Part shown: in pieces, positions 41,710 to 50,680 of the stretch
How positions within the stretch are numbered: position 1 is the stretch's first letter
Layout of the letters: each line of letters begins with the position of its first letter
Source: Mycolicibacterium gadium
Lineage (GTDB): Bacteria; Actinomycetota; Actinomycetes; Mycobacteriales; Mycobacteriaceae
DNA: 64,000 nucleotides
Direction of reading: 5' to 3'
Assembly (NCBI RefSeq): GCF_010728925.1
Contig: NZ_AP022608.1
Coordinates: 5,022,001-5,086,000, forward strand
The notes under the pieces: model-generated
Databases searched by the model: none
What the model was told of the DNA's origin: nothing
Seen by the model: the letters and a program-made list of their open reading frames with translations, nothing else
Position numbers and translations under genes: made by a program

Positions 41710-43232
41710 GTGAGCTCCTTCGCGCTCGTGTTCAGTTCATCGACGATTTCGCGCCGTAATACCTTGCCGGTCGCATTGGTGGGCAGTTGTTCACGAAAGA
41801 CGACGCGGTCCGGGGTTCTCGATCCCCGCAGCCGTTCACGCACAAAACCCCGTAGCTCTTCGGGGTCGGGTTCGGAGTCACCGCGGGGTACGACGACGGC
41901 GACGATGATCTGCCCCCACTCGTCGTCGTCGGCGCCAACGACGACGCATTCTCGTACGTGCTGATGCTCGACCAGGACGTCTTCGATCTCGGCCGGCGCG
42001 ATGTTCTCGCCGCCGCGGATGATGGTGTCGTCGGATCTGCCGCCGATGAACAGATAGCCGTCTTCATCGAGGTATGCGACGTCCTTGGTGGGGAACCAAC
42101 CGTCTGCGTCGAGCACCGAGCCGATGCCGGTGTAGCGGCCCGATACCTGCTCGCCGCGCACGTACAACTCGCCGGGCTCGCCCGGGCCCAGCACGGCGCC
42201 GTTCGGCGCCCGGACCTGTACCTCGATCGTGGGGACGGGCTGGCCGACTGATCCGAGCCGTCGTGCCGTCGCGGGATCGCTTGACGCCAGCGCCGTGCGA
42301 TGGTCCTCGGGAGTGAGGACGGCGATGGTGGAGCTGGTTTCGGTCAAACCGTACGCGTTGACGAACCCGACATGGGGCAACAGAGTCATCGCCTTGCGCA
42401 CCAGCGGAGCGGCGACCTTCGATCCGCCATAGGCTAGCGTGCGCAACGAGGGCAGCAAAGGAGACTCGTCGAGCCCTTCGAGCACGGTCACGATTCTGTC
42501 CAGCATCGTGGGAACGACTGTTGCCGAGGTGACCGTTTCGCGATTTACCAGTCGGACCCATTCCGTGGCATCGAAGTTGCTGAGGTACACCGCTTTACGT
42601 CCGGCGTAGAGATTTGTGAGGGCGGCTCCGATGCCCGCGATGTGATAGGGCGGTACGCAGATTGCGGCAGCGTCACCGGGTTCTGCGGACGCGAACTCGA
42701 CAGTTCCCATGACGTAGCTGGTGAGGTTGTTATGGCTCAGTTCAACGGCTTTGGGTGCCGACGTCGTGCCCGATGTGAACAGCACCACCGCCACCGAATC
42801 CGGGTCGGCGTATTCGGCCGCAGGTGGTGACGTCCGTGCTGTGGCGATGAACTCGGCAGGGGACATGATCTGCACGGCGTCGCCCGGTAGGTCTCCGACC
42901 ATATCGCGGTACTCGTCGTCGACGATGATGACCGGCCTTGGAAGCCGTCCGATCAGCGTCCGCAAACCCTCCGCAGACAGGCGATAGTTCAGCGGCGTGA
43001 TAGGTACTGCGGCCCGTGCCGCAGCGAAGACCATCAGTGGAAGCATTGCTCCGCCGGCTCCGACGTAAGCGACGTGCTGGGCTCCCGAAGCGCTGATCAC
43101 GCCGGCAGCGCCGTCGGCGAGGGTGCTCAGTTCCGCGATGGTCAGGCGGAGATCACCGGAGACCACGGCGACGCGATCAGGCTCGGCCAGCGCCGCGTCC
43201 TGAGCCATCTCGAGCAGGAGTGAAACGCTCAC
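41706..43232 (-). CDS. AMP-dependent acyl-CoA synthetase
   Basis: A 508-residue ANL-superfamily ligase. Motifs in order: LFTSGTTSAPKAVELSHNN (phosphate-binding loop), VNAYGLTETSSTIAV (A5), TKDVAYLDEDGYLFIGGRSDD (ribose Asp and hinge) and the catalytic lysine in NATGKVLRREIVDEL. The start is GTG 43232, forming a GTGA overlap with the stop of the upstream SDR; the longer frame upstream has no similarity. It would activate a carboxylate intermediate of the pathway to its CoA ester. It belongs to the aldehyde dehydrogenase-SDR-ligase-small protein operon. Confidence 0.87.
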   Translation of the reverse strand: MSVSLLLEMAQDAALAEPDRVAVVSGDLRLTIAELSTLADGAAGVISASGAQHVAYVGAGGAMLPLMVFAAARAAVPITPLNYRLSAEGLRTLIGRLPRPVIIVDDEYRDMVGDLPGDAVQIMSPAEFIATARTSPPAAEYADPDSVAVVLFTSGTTSAPKAVELSHNNLTSYVMGTVEFASAEPGDAAAICVPPYHIAGIGAALTNLYAGRKAVYLSNFDATEWVRLVNRETVTSATVVPTMLDRIVTVLEGLDESPLLPSLRTLAYGGSKVAAPLVRKAMTLLPHVGFVNAYGLTETSSTIAVLTPEDHRTALASSDPATARRLGSVGQPVPTIEVQVRAPNGAVLGPGEPGELYVRGEQVSGRYTGIGSVLDADGWFPTKDVAYLDEDGYLFIGGRSDDTIIRGGENIAPAEIEDVLVEHQHVRECVVVGADDDEWGQIIVAVVVPRGDSEPDPEELRGFVRERLRGSRTPDRVVFREQLPTNATGKVLRREIVDELNTSAKELT

Positions 43233-43987
43233 GGCCGCAACGGTCCCGATGGCGACTTGACGACCAGCGATTCCACACCGACTTCCGGGAAGTCCACCAC
43301 GCTGCCGAAGACGCCCGCCAACACTTCTGCGACGTCTTCCGGGGTCATCCTGCTCGCCTGGACAAGGCCGCGGGACATCCACTCCGTCGCAGCCTCTCCG
43401 AGTACGTCTGGATCGAATGCCGAGGTGAAATCCGTGGGGACGGTGCCGCTTACCTCGACGCAGCAGAATCTGTAGCCTGGATTCTCCAGGCGCCACGAGA
43501 TCAGACACCGCTCCAGCGCCGCTTTGCTCGAGGAGTATGCCCCGAGCGCGGAGTGGGGATTACGCACCGAGTCAGAGGACATGGCAGCGACGATCGCCGA
43601 GGGCGTGAGAATGGGCAGGTGGGCGCGGATGGTCTCGTGTACACCAACGACGTTTGTCTCGAACACGTCGCGCCAGTCATGAGTATCGGTGTCGCCGAGA
43701 TTCTTCAATGGTGCGTATCCGGTGCTGATCACCAGCAGATCGACCTCGCCCAATTGTTCGCGGGCTATCGCAGCGACACGGGCGCAATCCTCGGGTCTGC
43801 GCACATCGGTGACCACCGGTGTGCCCGAGCCAACTTCAGCGATGACTTCAGCGAGCTTGTCGGAGCGTCGAGCAGCAACGACGAGGTTCGCTCCCTCTTT
43901 ACCCGCCCGGATCGCGAATGCTTTGCCGATGCCGGCTGAGGCACCGACGACGACGACCCGTTTACCTGACAGCGACCGCGCGGTCAT
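43229..43987 (-). CDS. SDR family oxidoreductase
   Basis: A 252-residue SDR with VVVVGASAGIGKAFAIRAG at residues 11-29, VISTGYAPLKNLG in place of the usual NNAG, and the catalytic LGAYSSSKAALERCL. The NNAG replacement by STGYA is unusual but occurs in divergent SDRs. Start ATG 43987 overlaps the stop of the aldehyde dehydrogenase gene by four bases, and its own stop overlaps the ligase start. It would oxidise an alcohol or reduce a ketone in the same chain of reactions. Confidence 0.83.
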   Translation of the reverse strand: MTARSLSGKRVVVVGASAGIGKAFAIRAGKEGANLVVAARRSDKLAEVIAEVGSGTPVVTDVRRPEDCARVAAIAREQLGEVDLLVISTGYAPLKNLGDTDTHDWRDVFETNVVGVHETIRAHLPILTPSAIVAAMSSDSVRNPHSALGAYSSSKAALERCLISWRLENPGYRFCCVEVSGTVPTDFTSAFDPDVLGEAATEWMSRGLVQASRMTPEDVAEVLAGVFGSVVDFPEVGVESLVVKSPSGPLRP

Positions 43988-45453
43988 GAGGCCCGTTGCG
44001 CGATCGACTTGATTTCCAGGTACTCCTCGAAGCCGGCCACGCCCATCTCCCGTCCGATACCGCTCTGCTTGTAACCACCGAATGGGACGTCAACGCCGTA
44101 GAACACCCCGCCGTTGACGTTCACCGTGCCCGTGCGAATGCGATTGGCCACCGAGCGCGCTCGGTCGTCCGACGCGCTCACCACGGATCCGGACAGGCCG
44201 TAACGCGAGTTGTTGGCGATCTCTACCGCATGGTCGTCACCGTCATGCGGGATGGCGACCAGGACGGGCCCGAAGATCTCCTCCTGGGCGACTGTGGCAT
44301 TGGGATCGACATCGGTGAGCAGTGTCGGCTCGACGTAGTAACCCACCGGCAGATGCTCCGGAATGCCCCCGCCGACAGCCAGTGTGGCGCCTTCGTCGAT
44401 TCCCTTGCGGATGTAAGCGAGCACCCGCTGTCGCTGTTCCTCGCGGATCAGCGGACCCATGAGGACCGATGAATCGGTGGGGTCGCCATACGACCAGCCC
44501 TTGAGCATGTCGGCCAGTGCGTCGACACCTTCGCGATACTTGGCTCGGGGCAACAGAAGTCGCGTGGTGTTGGCGCAGCCCTGTCCGGCGTGAGTAGTTG
44601 CGGCAAATGCGGCCGATGTGACTGCCGATCCGATATCGGCGTCGTCGAGTGCCACGAGCGCCGACTTGCCGCCGAGTTCGAGGAACACCTTCTTGATGGT
44701 CGCGGCTGCTGCGATCATGATGCGCGTTCCCGTTGCCGTCGAGCCGGTGAACGAGATCATGTCGACGCGCGGGTCTTCGCACAGCTGCTGGCCCACGTCG
44801 TGGCCCGCTGAGGTGACCACATTGACAACGCCAGGCGGAATGTCGGTGTGCTCGGCAATGAGCTGCCCGAGAAGTGTTGCGCTGTAGGGCGTGTCAGGCG
44901 CAGGCTTGAGAATCGCGGTGCTGCCCGCGGCCAGTGCGGGGATCATCTTTGCGAGGTTGATCTGCACCGGGTAATTCCAGGGAGTGATTGCAGCGACGAC
45001 GCCCACTGGCTCTCGTCGTACGGTGCGACGGGTTTTGATGCCGAACGGCTCGGCGATTCCAAGGTCGGTTTCCCACGCGTAGCTCTCGGCAAGATCTGCG
45101 ACCCAGGGCAGCCCGGCCAGGGGAGCGTCGATCTGCGGGCCATATGTCAGCGCAAGCGGGCAGCCGACCTCGGCAACGGTGGTGTTGCGAAGTTGGTCGG
45201 CATGCTTGACGAGCGCCTCGTGCAGTTGTCGGATGCACCGCACACGTAGATCGTGATTTGTCGACCAGTCCGTACTGTCGAAGGCTCGCCGCGCGGCCGT
45301 GATGGCTGCGTCCATATCCGCGGCAGTGACGTCGGCGGCGGAGCCGATAGCCTTCTCCGTCGCCGGGTTGACGTTGTCGTATGCGCCGCCCGCTCGCGCG
45401 TCAACGAGCCGGCCGTCAATCAACATCCGCTCTTCGCGCCAGATCTCGGTCAT
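43984..45453 (-). CDS. NAD(P)+-dependent aldehyde dehydrogenase
   Basis: The 489-residue protein is a class aldehyde dehydrogenase: VVAAITPWNYPVQINLAK, the cofactor motif SFTGSTATGTRI, the catalytic Glu in FLELGGKSALVAL and the catalytic Cys in THAGQGCANTTRLLL, plus EEIFGPVL. It turns an aldehyde into a carboxylic acid, which the ligase two genes downstream could activate. ATG 45453 has a CAGGAGA ribosome site; the frame extends 13 codons upstream without similarity. A 14-bp palindrome lies upstream at 45527-45540. Confidence 0.9.
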   Translation of the reverse strand: MTEIWREERMLIDGRLVDARAGGAYDNVNPATEKAIGSAADVTAADMDAAITAARRAFDSTDWSTNHDLRVRCIRQLHEALVKHADQLRNTTVAEVGCPLALTYGPQIDAPLAGLPWVADLAESYAWETDLGIAEPFGIKTRRTVRREPVGVVAAITPWNYPVQINLAKMIPALAAGSTAILKPAPDTPYSATLLGQLIAEHTDIPPGVVNVVTSAGHDVGQQLCEDPRVDMISFTGSTATGTRIMIAAAATIKKVFLELGGKSALVALDDADIGSAVTSAAFAATTHAGQGCANTTRLLLPRAKYREGVDALADMLKGWSYGDPTDSSVLMGPLIREEQRQRVLAYIRKGIDEGATLAVGGGIPEHLPVGYYVEPTLLTDVDPNATVAQEEIFGPVLVAIPHDGDDHAVEIANNSRYGLSGSVVSASDDRARSVANRIRTGTVNVNGGVFYGVDVPFGGYKQSGIGREMGVAGFEEYLEIKSIAQRAS

Positions 45454-45526
45454 GGGTCTCCTGATCCTCTGACCTGCGCGCGCGAGGTCCACGCCGCAAG
45501 ATCATAAAGAACAGTAGTACAGGGTT

Positions 45527-45540
45527 TGTTCAGTTGAACA
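45527..45540. promoter_or_regulatory. Inverted repeat upstream of the aldehyde dehydrogenase operon
   Basis: TGTTCAGTTGAACA has perfect 6-bp arms around a 2-base centre and lies about 75 bases upstream of the aldehyde dehydrogenase start, directly after the 3' end of a TetR gene. The half site TGTTCAGT recurs at 46342-46349 in the promoter region on the other side of that TetR gene. Likely operator of that TetR regulator. Confidence 0.55.
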
Positions 45541-45559
45541 GAGAGAGTGGGTAGTTGTG

Positions 45560-46171
45560 TCAGCGCAATCCGTTGACGGCGAACTTTTCGACGTACTTGC
45601 GGACGGTGTCGGGCTTGGACATGTCGAAAGTCTGCGCTTGATTGACCGTCGAGAACGAGTAAATGATCCTGGCCAGCCACTCGCTGGCGGCGGTGACGTC
45701 AATGCCCGCGCCGACCTCGCCGCGCTTCTGCGCTTCGCGGACATAGGGCACCAGGAATTCCGTGGTACGCCGGACGGCGGAATCGCCATCGGAAATCATG
45801 TGACGCATCAGCTCTGAGTCGTCGGCCATCAAGCGGTTGCGGGTGCGATGGTCCAACAGGATGATCGCGTGAGTCTCGGCCATGGCGCCGAGCTTCTCCG
45901 CGAGAGTCGACTTCTTGGCCATGGCCGCGGCAACCTGCTGATAGAACTTCTGGGCGCCGAATTCGATCGCCGCATCGATCAGCACATTGCGGTCCTCGAA
46001 ATAGCGGTAGACCGTGCCCCGCGACACGTTCGCCATTCTGGCGACGTCCTGCACGCTGGTGCGATGGATGCCCAACTGGGTGAAGCACTGGTTGGCCGCC
46101 TCCAGGATCTGATCCTGTCGGTCGTGCTCGTCCTGCGTCTCGATGTCGGCCGTGGCCCGTTGGGTCGCCAT
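45560..46171 (-). CDS. TetR family transcriptional regulator
   Basis: A 203-residue regulator. The N-terminal DNA-binding domain spans about residues 15-65 (RQDQILEAANQCFTQLGIHR, then VQDVARMANVSRGTVYRYF) and the C-terminal helical ligand domain includes LLDHRTRNRLMADDSELMR. It stands between the aldehyde dehydrogenase operon and a divergent SDR, both with TGTTCAGT-type sites in their promoters, so it probably controls both. Ligand unknown. Confidence 0.87.
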   Translation of the reverse strand: MATQRATADIETQDEHDRQDQILEAANQCFTQLGIHRTSVQDVARMANVSRGTVYRYFEDRNVLIDAAIEFGAQKFYQQVAAAMAKKSTLAEKLGAMAETHAIILLDHRTRNRLMADDSELMRHMISDGDSAVRRTTEFLVPYVREAQKRGEVGAGIDVTAASEWLARIIYSFSTVNQAQTFDMSKPDTVRKYVEKFAVNGLR

Positions 46172-46341
46172 CCCGCTCCTTGTCCGGTAGGGCCTGCTAG
46201 ACGGCTCGAGTTGGCCCTGCCAAATAACCGATGCTACGCGACACGGCCTGTTCCTGTGCGCCGCCACGGTGCGGCCGCGTCGCCCTCGGCCGCGTTGAAC
46301 GCACTGATCACTGCATATCAATATGACATAGTTCGTCCTAT

Positions 46342-46353
46342 TGTTCAGTACTT
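46342..46353. promoter_or_regulatory. Putative second TetR half site in divergent promoter
   Basis: TGTTCAGTACTT shares its first eight bases with the palindrome at 45527-45540. It lies 27 bases upstream of the SDR start at 46380, within an AT-rich 60-base stretch (CATATCAATATGACATAG) that is presumably the promoter. Confidence 0.4.
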
Positions 46354-46379
46354 CCCAAACGTCACCGGAGGTTGGAAGC

Positions 46380-47189
46380 GTGGAACTCGGACTGGAAGGC
46401 CGCAACTTTGTGCTTGTCGGCGGGACCACTGGCATGGGATACGGCACGGCCCGGGCGCTGGCCGGCGACGGTGCGAACGTCGCCTTGCTCGCGCGCGACG
46501 GTCAACGAGCCGAGGAGCGTGCACAAGAACTGACGACAGAGTTCGGTATCCGGGCCATGGGGATTGCCGTGGATGCGACCGAGAGCGGAGGAGCGGTGGA
46601 TCGCGCCGTCGACCGCGCGGCAGAAGAGCTGGGCCCGCTACGAGGACTTGCCGTCACCGCAGGACCAATGAACCAGCAGGGGCCTTTCCTCGAACACGGC
46701 GACGACTCCTGGGATTGGTACTACCAGCTCATCCTGATGGCAACCGTGCGATCGTGTCGCGCGGTCATCCCACATCTACAGCGGAATGGCGGCGGCACCA
46801 TCGTGACCACCGCCGCATATTCGGTACGAGCCCCGAAGATTCTGATCCCGCCCTACAACGCGCTGAAGGCATCTGTGCTGACGCTGTCCAAGATCTTGGC
46901 GAAGACACACGGCCCCGACGGAATCCGTGTGAACGTGGTGTGCCCCGGTCTGTTCGACACCGAAACGAACGACCACATCCGAGAGCATCGTGCACAGCAA
47001 TACGGTGTGCCGCTCGAAGATGCGATCTACACCCACCTGTCGAGCAATCCCGACTGGAATATGAGAGTGGCGCTGGGCCGCGGCGGAAGACCGCACGAGG
47101 CAGGCGAACTCATCGCGTTCCTGCTCGGGGACCGCGCCGCGTACATGACCGGTGCCGTCATCAACATCGACGGCGGCACCGACTTCTGA
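46380..47189 (+). CDS. SDR family oxidoreductase
   Basis: A 269-residue SDR beginning LEGRNFVLVGGTTGMGYGTARAL, with AVTAGPMNQQGPF replacing NNAG, the catalytic segment in PPYNALKASVLTLSKIL (Tyr-x3-Lys as YNALK) and AAYMTGAVINIDGGTDF at the end. Start GTG 46380 follows a GGAGG ribosome site. It is convergent with an acyl-CoA dehydrogenase gene, 2 bases apart. Divergent from the TetR gene, so probably regulated by it. Confidence 0.86.
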   Translation: MELGLEGRNFVLVGGTTGMGYGTARALAGDGANVALLARDGQRAEERAQELTTEFGIRAMGIAVDATESGGAVDRAVDRAAEELGPLRGLAVTAGPMNQQGPFLEHGDDSWDWYYQLILMATVRSCRAVIPHLQRNGGGTIVTTAAYSVRAPKILIPPYNALKASVLTLSKILAKTHGPDGIRVNVVCPGLFDTETNDHIREHRAQQYGVPLEDAIYTHLSSNPDWNMRVALGRGGRPHEAGELIAFLLGDRAAYMTGAVINIDGGTDF

Positions 47190-47191
47190 AC

Positions 47192-48325
47192 TCAGACGCC
47201 GATGGAGTCGGCCAACAGGCTGCGGTGGTAGCTCGGGTCTCCGAGCAACATCGCCGACGATTTCGCTCGCTTGTAATACATGTGCGCGGGATGTTCCCAG
47301 GTGAATCCGATACCGCCGTGCAACTGGATGTTGGCCGCTGCGGCACGCGCGTACACGTCCGAGCAGAACGCCTTGGCCAGCGCTGCCGCCGATTTGGACT
47401 CAATGGGAAAGTGATCAATGGCGTGGACGGCGTATTGCGCTACGCCTCTGGCGCATTCGATGTCGAGCATCAGGTCGGCGCAGCGGTGCCGGATCGCCTG
47501 GAAGGAGCCGACTGGTCGACCGAACTGGGTGCGGACCTTGACGTAGGCAACCGCCTGATCGAGGCACCGCTGAGCGCCGCCCACTTGTTCGTTGGCCAAC
47601 GCCGCGGTCGCCTGACTCAGCGCGCGGCTCAGCCCGGGCCACGCATCCTCGAGACCGACCCGCGTCGCAGCGGTGCCGGTGAACTCGATGACGGCTTGGC
47701 GGCGTGTCGGGTCGAGGCTTGACTGCTCTCGGCGCACCAAATCATCGGTGCTCTCGACGGCGAAGAGGCCGACGGCCCCGGACGCGGTGCGGGCCACGAC
47801 AATGACGAGATCGGCGATACCGCCATCTGGCACATAGTGTTTGGCTCCCCGCAGTGTCCATGCGGCACCATCTTGGTCGGCTGTTGTCTCGATGCCTTCG
47901 CGATCCCATCGTCCGGAGCGCTCTGTGAGTGCCAGGGTCGCGATGGTCTTACCGGAAGCGATGCCGGGTAGGTAGCGTTTGCACGCTTCGATGTCATCGG
48001 AACCCAGGAGTACAGCTGCAGTGAGCACTGCCGACGTGAAGTATGGACCGGGGAGCAGTGCCCGGCCCATCTCTTCTAGCACCAGACCGAGTTCGGTGAA
48101 GCCGAACCCCTCGCCGCCGTACTCCTCGGGAATGATCAACCCTTGCAGTCTCAGCTGATCGGCCATGGCTCGCCATATAGCCGATTCGAACCCCTGCGCC
48201 GACTCCATGACGCGGCGCACCTCGGGTTCCGGCGAGTGGTGTTCGAGGAACGCGCGCACCGTTGATCGAAACTCGCGCTGGTCGTCTGTGAGTGTGAAGA
48301 CGGCGGAATCCGAGTCGGTTGTCAT
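47192..48325 (-). CDS. Acyl-CoA dehydrogenase
   Basis: A 377-residue FAD acyl-CoA dehydrogenase: LTDDQREFRSTVRAFLEHH, IPEEYGGEGFGFTELGLVLEEMG, the FAD-binding LALTERSG segment, RTQFGRPVGSFQAIRHRCADL and IQLHGGIGFTWEHPAHMYYKRA at the C-terminus. It matches the shorter FadE-type subunits that pair as alpha2beta2 in steroid-degrading actinobacteria. The HGGIGFTWEH segment lies where catalytic bases vary, so whether it is catalytic or a partner is open. ATG 48325 was chosen. It is downstream of an AMP-ligase and SnoaL-like gene. Confidence 0.87.
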   Translation of the reverse strand: MTTDSDSAVFTLTDDQREFRSTVRAFLEHHSPEPEVRRVMESAQGFESAIWRAMADQLRLQGLIIPEEYGGEGFGFTELGLVLEEMGRALLPGPYFTSAVLTAAVLLGSDDIEACKRYLPGIASGKTIATLALTERSGRWDREGIETTADQDGAAWTLRGAKHYVPDGGIADLVIVVARTASGAVGLFAVESTDDLVRREQSSLDPTRRQAVIEFTGTAATRVGLEDAWPGLSRALSQATAALANEQVGGAQRCLDQAVAYVKVRTQFGRPVGSFQAIRHRCADLMLDIECARGVAQYAVHAIDHFPIESKSAAALAKAFCSDVYARAAAANIQLHGGIGFTWEHPAHMYYKRAKSSAMLLGDPSYHRSLLADSIGV

Positions 48326-48326
48326 G

Positions 48327-48995
48327 TCATCCGTTCCTTGGATCGTCGGCGCTTCGACCTGTCGGGCTGACGCGCGGGGCGGAGTCGCTTCGGCGCAACG
48401 CCTGCAGCCATTCGCCAACCGGCGGTGGCGCGGGGACGGGAGTCTCGAGTCGCCCCGGATCGGCTGACCAGAACTCCGCCCAGCTGGGGAACGCGTCGTG
48501 AAAAGTTCCTACGTGCGCATTCGTGTTGGGCCAGCGCATCTTTTCGGGACCAAGCGGCGGATCGGTGATATCGGTCTGATACCAGAACAGCGGAGTCCGT
48601 CGAGCGAAATACCAACGGCCGTCGCGTCGTTCATATGCATCGAGATAGGCAAGCAGTTCGATCACCCATGTTGTCTCGGTTTCCAGATCGTTGCGCGAGT
48701 AGACGAGGCCGGTGGCGTGGCCGTCGTCATGGACGTCGATCACATGTGCAAGCGGTCCGTGTGCACTACCCAGCAGGTCGTGTCGCATCTCGGTGTCGTA
48801 CCACTGACGCAACGCCTCCCGCCCACGACGTTTACCCGGCACTCCGACGTCCTCGACGAAGAGGTTGACGACAGCATTGAGGTCACGCATGTCCAGAGCC
48901 ACAGCGTATTTGGCTGCGAGCTGACGGATTTCGTCGAGCGCTTCGAGACGTTCGATGCGTGCAGTGAGCGCTTCGATCGTGTTGTCGCCGCTCAT
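48327..48995 (-). CDS. SnoaL/NTF2-like protein
   Basis: A 222-residue protein with an NTF2-like domain: IERLEALDEIRQLAAKYAVALDMRDLNAVVNLF at residues ~12-45, AHVIDVHDDGHATGLVYSRNDL and LLAYLDAYERRDGRWYFARRTPLFWYQ. A ~70-residue C-terminal tail (MRWPNTNAHVGTFHDAFPSW) extends beyond the domain. These proteins can be dehydratases or isomerases; no catalytic residues can be assigned here. ATG 48995 overlaps the stop of the upstream CoA ligase. Confidence 0.8.
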   Translation of the reverse strand: MSGDNTIEALTARIERLEALDEIRQLAAKYAVALDMRDLNAVVNLFVEDVGVPGKRRGREALRQWYDTEMRHDLLGSAHGPLAHVIDVHDDGHATGLVYSRNDLETETTWVIELLAYLDAYERRDGRWYFARRTPLFWYQTDITDPPLGPEKMRWPNTNAHVGTFHDAFPSWAEFWSADPGRLETPVPAPPPVGEWLQALRRSDSAPRVSPTGRSADDPRNG

Positions 48996-50671
48996 GCGAG
49001 TGCGCCCGATGCCAACAACGTGCCGAGCGCGATCTTGTCGATCTTGTTGGTGGTGGTATACGGCAGGTTGTCCGCGTCGGGCAGGATGACCCACTTCTTG
49101 GGCACTTTGTAGGCCGCCAGTTGCTTGCGGCACTGTGCGGCCAGAGCGTCGGCCGACAGGTCGACACCGTCGTCGAGCACAACCACGGCACTGACCACCG
49201 CGCCCTTTACCGGGTCGGGCAGCCCGACGACGTAGGCGATGCGCACGCCGTCGATTCTGCTCAGCGTTGACTCCACTTCGATGGGAGCCACGTTGGCCCC
49301 GGAGGTCTTGATCATGTCGTCGGTGCGGCCCGCGAAGTAGAGGTGTCCGTCGTCATCGCGATATCCCGCGTCGCCGGTGTGATACCAACCGTCGGCATCG
49401 AATACGTCCCGATTGCTGCGCCCGACGATGCCGCGCATCATCGCCCAACCGCGCACGCAGATCTCGCCGGCCACCCCGTTGGGCACTTCCTGACCCGTCT
49501 CGTCGACCACCTTGTGTTCGTAGCCGGGTGCCGAAACTCCGAGCGACCCGCGCTTGGATTCCGGCACCTGTTCGTGGGGCGGCCACCAAGTGTGCGAGCT
49601 GCAGGTCTCGGTCATGCCGAGTTGTCGAACCCGAAGCGACGGGTCGTCAGCGCGCCGTTCCGGCGGCAGCAGCACCTGCTGGTAGCCCTCGCGGAGCGCG
49701 GACAGATCGGTGGTCGCGAAGTCGGGATGGTTCGTCAACGCGGGCCCGACGTGGGGGAACCCTGTCGCGTAGGTCGCCCGTTCGGCCGCCAACAGCCGCA
49801 GCACATCGGCAGGATCGAACCGGTGCTCGGTCAGGATCGTCACGCCGATCTGCATCGGTCCCAGAAGCCCGAAGATCAGGCCGCCGACCCAGAAGAAGGC
49901 CATCGGAATATAGACGCGGTCGGTGGGATCCCATTCGTGTTGGCTTGCGATGAACCGGGAATGCGCGATCGCAGTGTTCTGAGAGTGGATGATGCCCTTG
50001 GGATTTGACGTACTTCCGGAGGTGTAGATGATCACCATGTCATCTGTGGGGCGCACCGTCGACTCGCAGGCATCGAGGAAGGACTGCGTGACGGGTTCGG
50101 GCCAGCCCTGGGCATCGAGGGGCAGCAAGAACACATTGCGCAGGTGCGGTAGCCGATCGGTCAGGACCGGGTTGGCGGTGCCCGGCGCTATTCCGGTCGC
50201 CTGCACGAGTCGGGCCGCTACGTCCTTGCCCAGCAGAGTGGACACCGACACCACTGTGTGGACATCGGCGTCGCGAAGCAGCCATTCGAGTTCGGGGGGC
50301 TGGAAAAACGTGTTGATGGGCACCGCCACCGCCCCGATCCGGGTGGTGGCCAGGAACGCGACCGCGAAGTCAGGGCCATTGGGTGCCAGGATGCCGACCC
50401 GGGACCCTTTGGTCACGCCGGCGGCCAATAGTCGTCGCGCCATCTCCGCCGATCGTTCACCCACTTCGGCGTAGGTGATGCGTTCGTCGGTACCGGCCCC
50501 GTCCGAAGACACGACGAAGTCGGCGGGGCCGAAGCGCTCGACAAGTTCGGCGAGCATCGACGGCATGACAGCCGGATAGGGAAGCGGATCGTAGGCGAAT
50601 GTGCGGGTCGGACTCACCCTGGCTACCTCGATCGGACTGAACAGATTTGCATTGGGTGTTTCATCGTACAA
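48992..50671 (-). CDS. AMP-dependent CoA ligase / acyl-CoA synthetase
   Basis: The 559-residue ANL enzyme has IIYTSGSTSNPKGIIHSQN (ATP loop), RQLGMTETCSSHTWW (A5), YHTGDAGYRDDDGHLYFAGRTDD (A7/A8) and the C-terminal lysine in TTTNKIDKIALGTLL, where TNK replaces the usual TGK. Its N-terminal LFSPIEVARVSPTRTFAYDPLPYP stretch is longer than average. It would activate a pathway acid to its CoA thioester. ATG 50671; overlap with the SnoaL-like gene indicates co-translation. The SDR gene at 50681 ends 10 bases before its start, so these may be one operon. Confidence 0.87.
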   Translation of the reverse strand: MYDETPNANLFSPIEVARVSPTRTFAYDPLPYPAVMPSMLAELVERFGPADFVVSSDGAGTDERITYAEVGERSAEMARRLLAAGVTKGSRVGILAPNGPDFAVAFLATTRIGAVAVPINTFFQPPELEWLLRDADVHTVVSVSTLLGKDVAARLVQATGIAPGTANPVLTDRLPHLRNVFLLPLDAQGWPEPVTQSFLDACESTVRPTDDMVIIYTSGSTSNPKGIIHSQNTAIAHSRFIASQHEWDPTDRVYIPMAFFWVGGLIFGLLGPMQIGVTILTEHRFDPADVLRLLAAERATYATGFPHVGPALTNHPDFATTDLSALREGYQQVLLPPERRADDPSLRVRQLGMTETCSSHTWWPPHEQVPESKRGSLGVSAPGYEHKVVDETGQEVPNGVAGEICVRGWAMMRGIVGRSNRDVFDADGWYHTGDAGYRDDDGHLYFAGRTDDMIKTSGANVAPIEVESTLSRIDGVRIAYVVGLPDPVKGAVVSAVVVLDDGVDLSADALAAQCRKQLAAYKVPKKWVILPDADNLPYTTTNKIDKIALGTLLASGALA

Positions 50672-50680
50672 CGAGCCCGA

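Noticed and set aside
45848..47722. 624-codon plus-strand open frame
   Set aside because: It covers the TetR gene and acyl-CoA dehydrogenase gene antisense and the SDR out of frame; rich in Arg with no domain, so a shadow.
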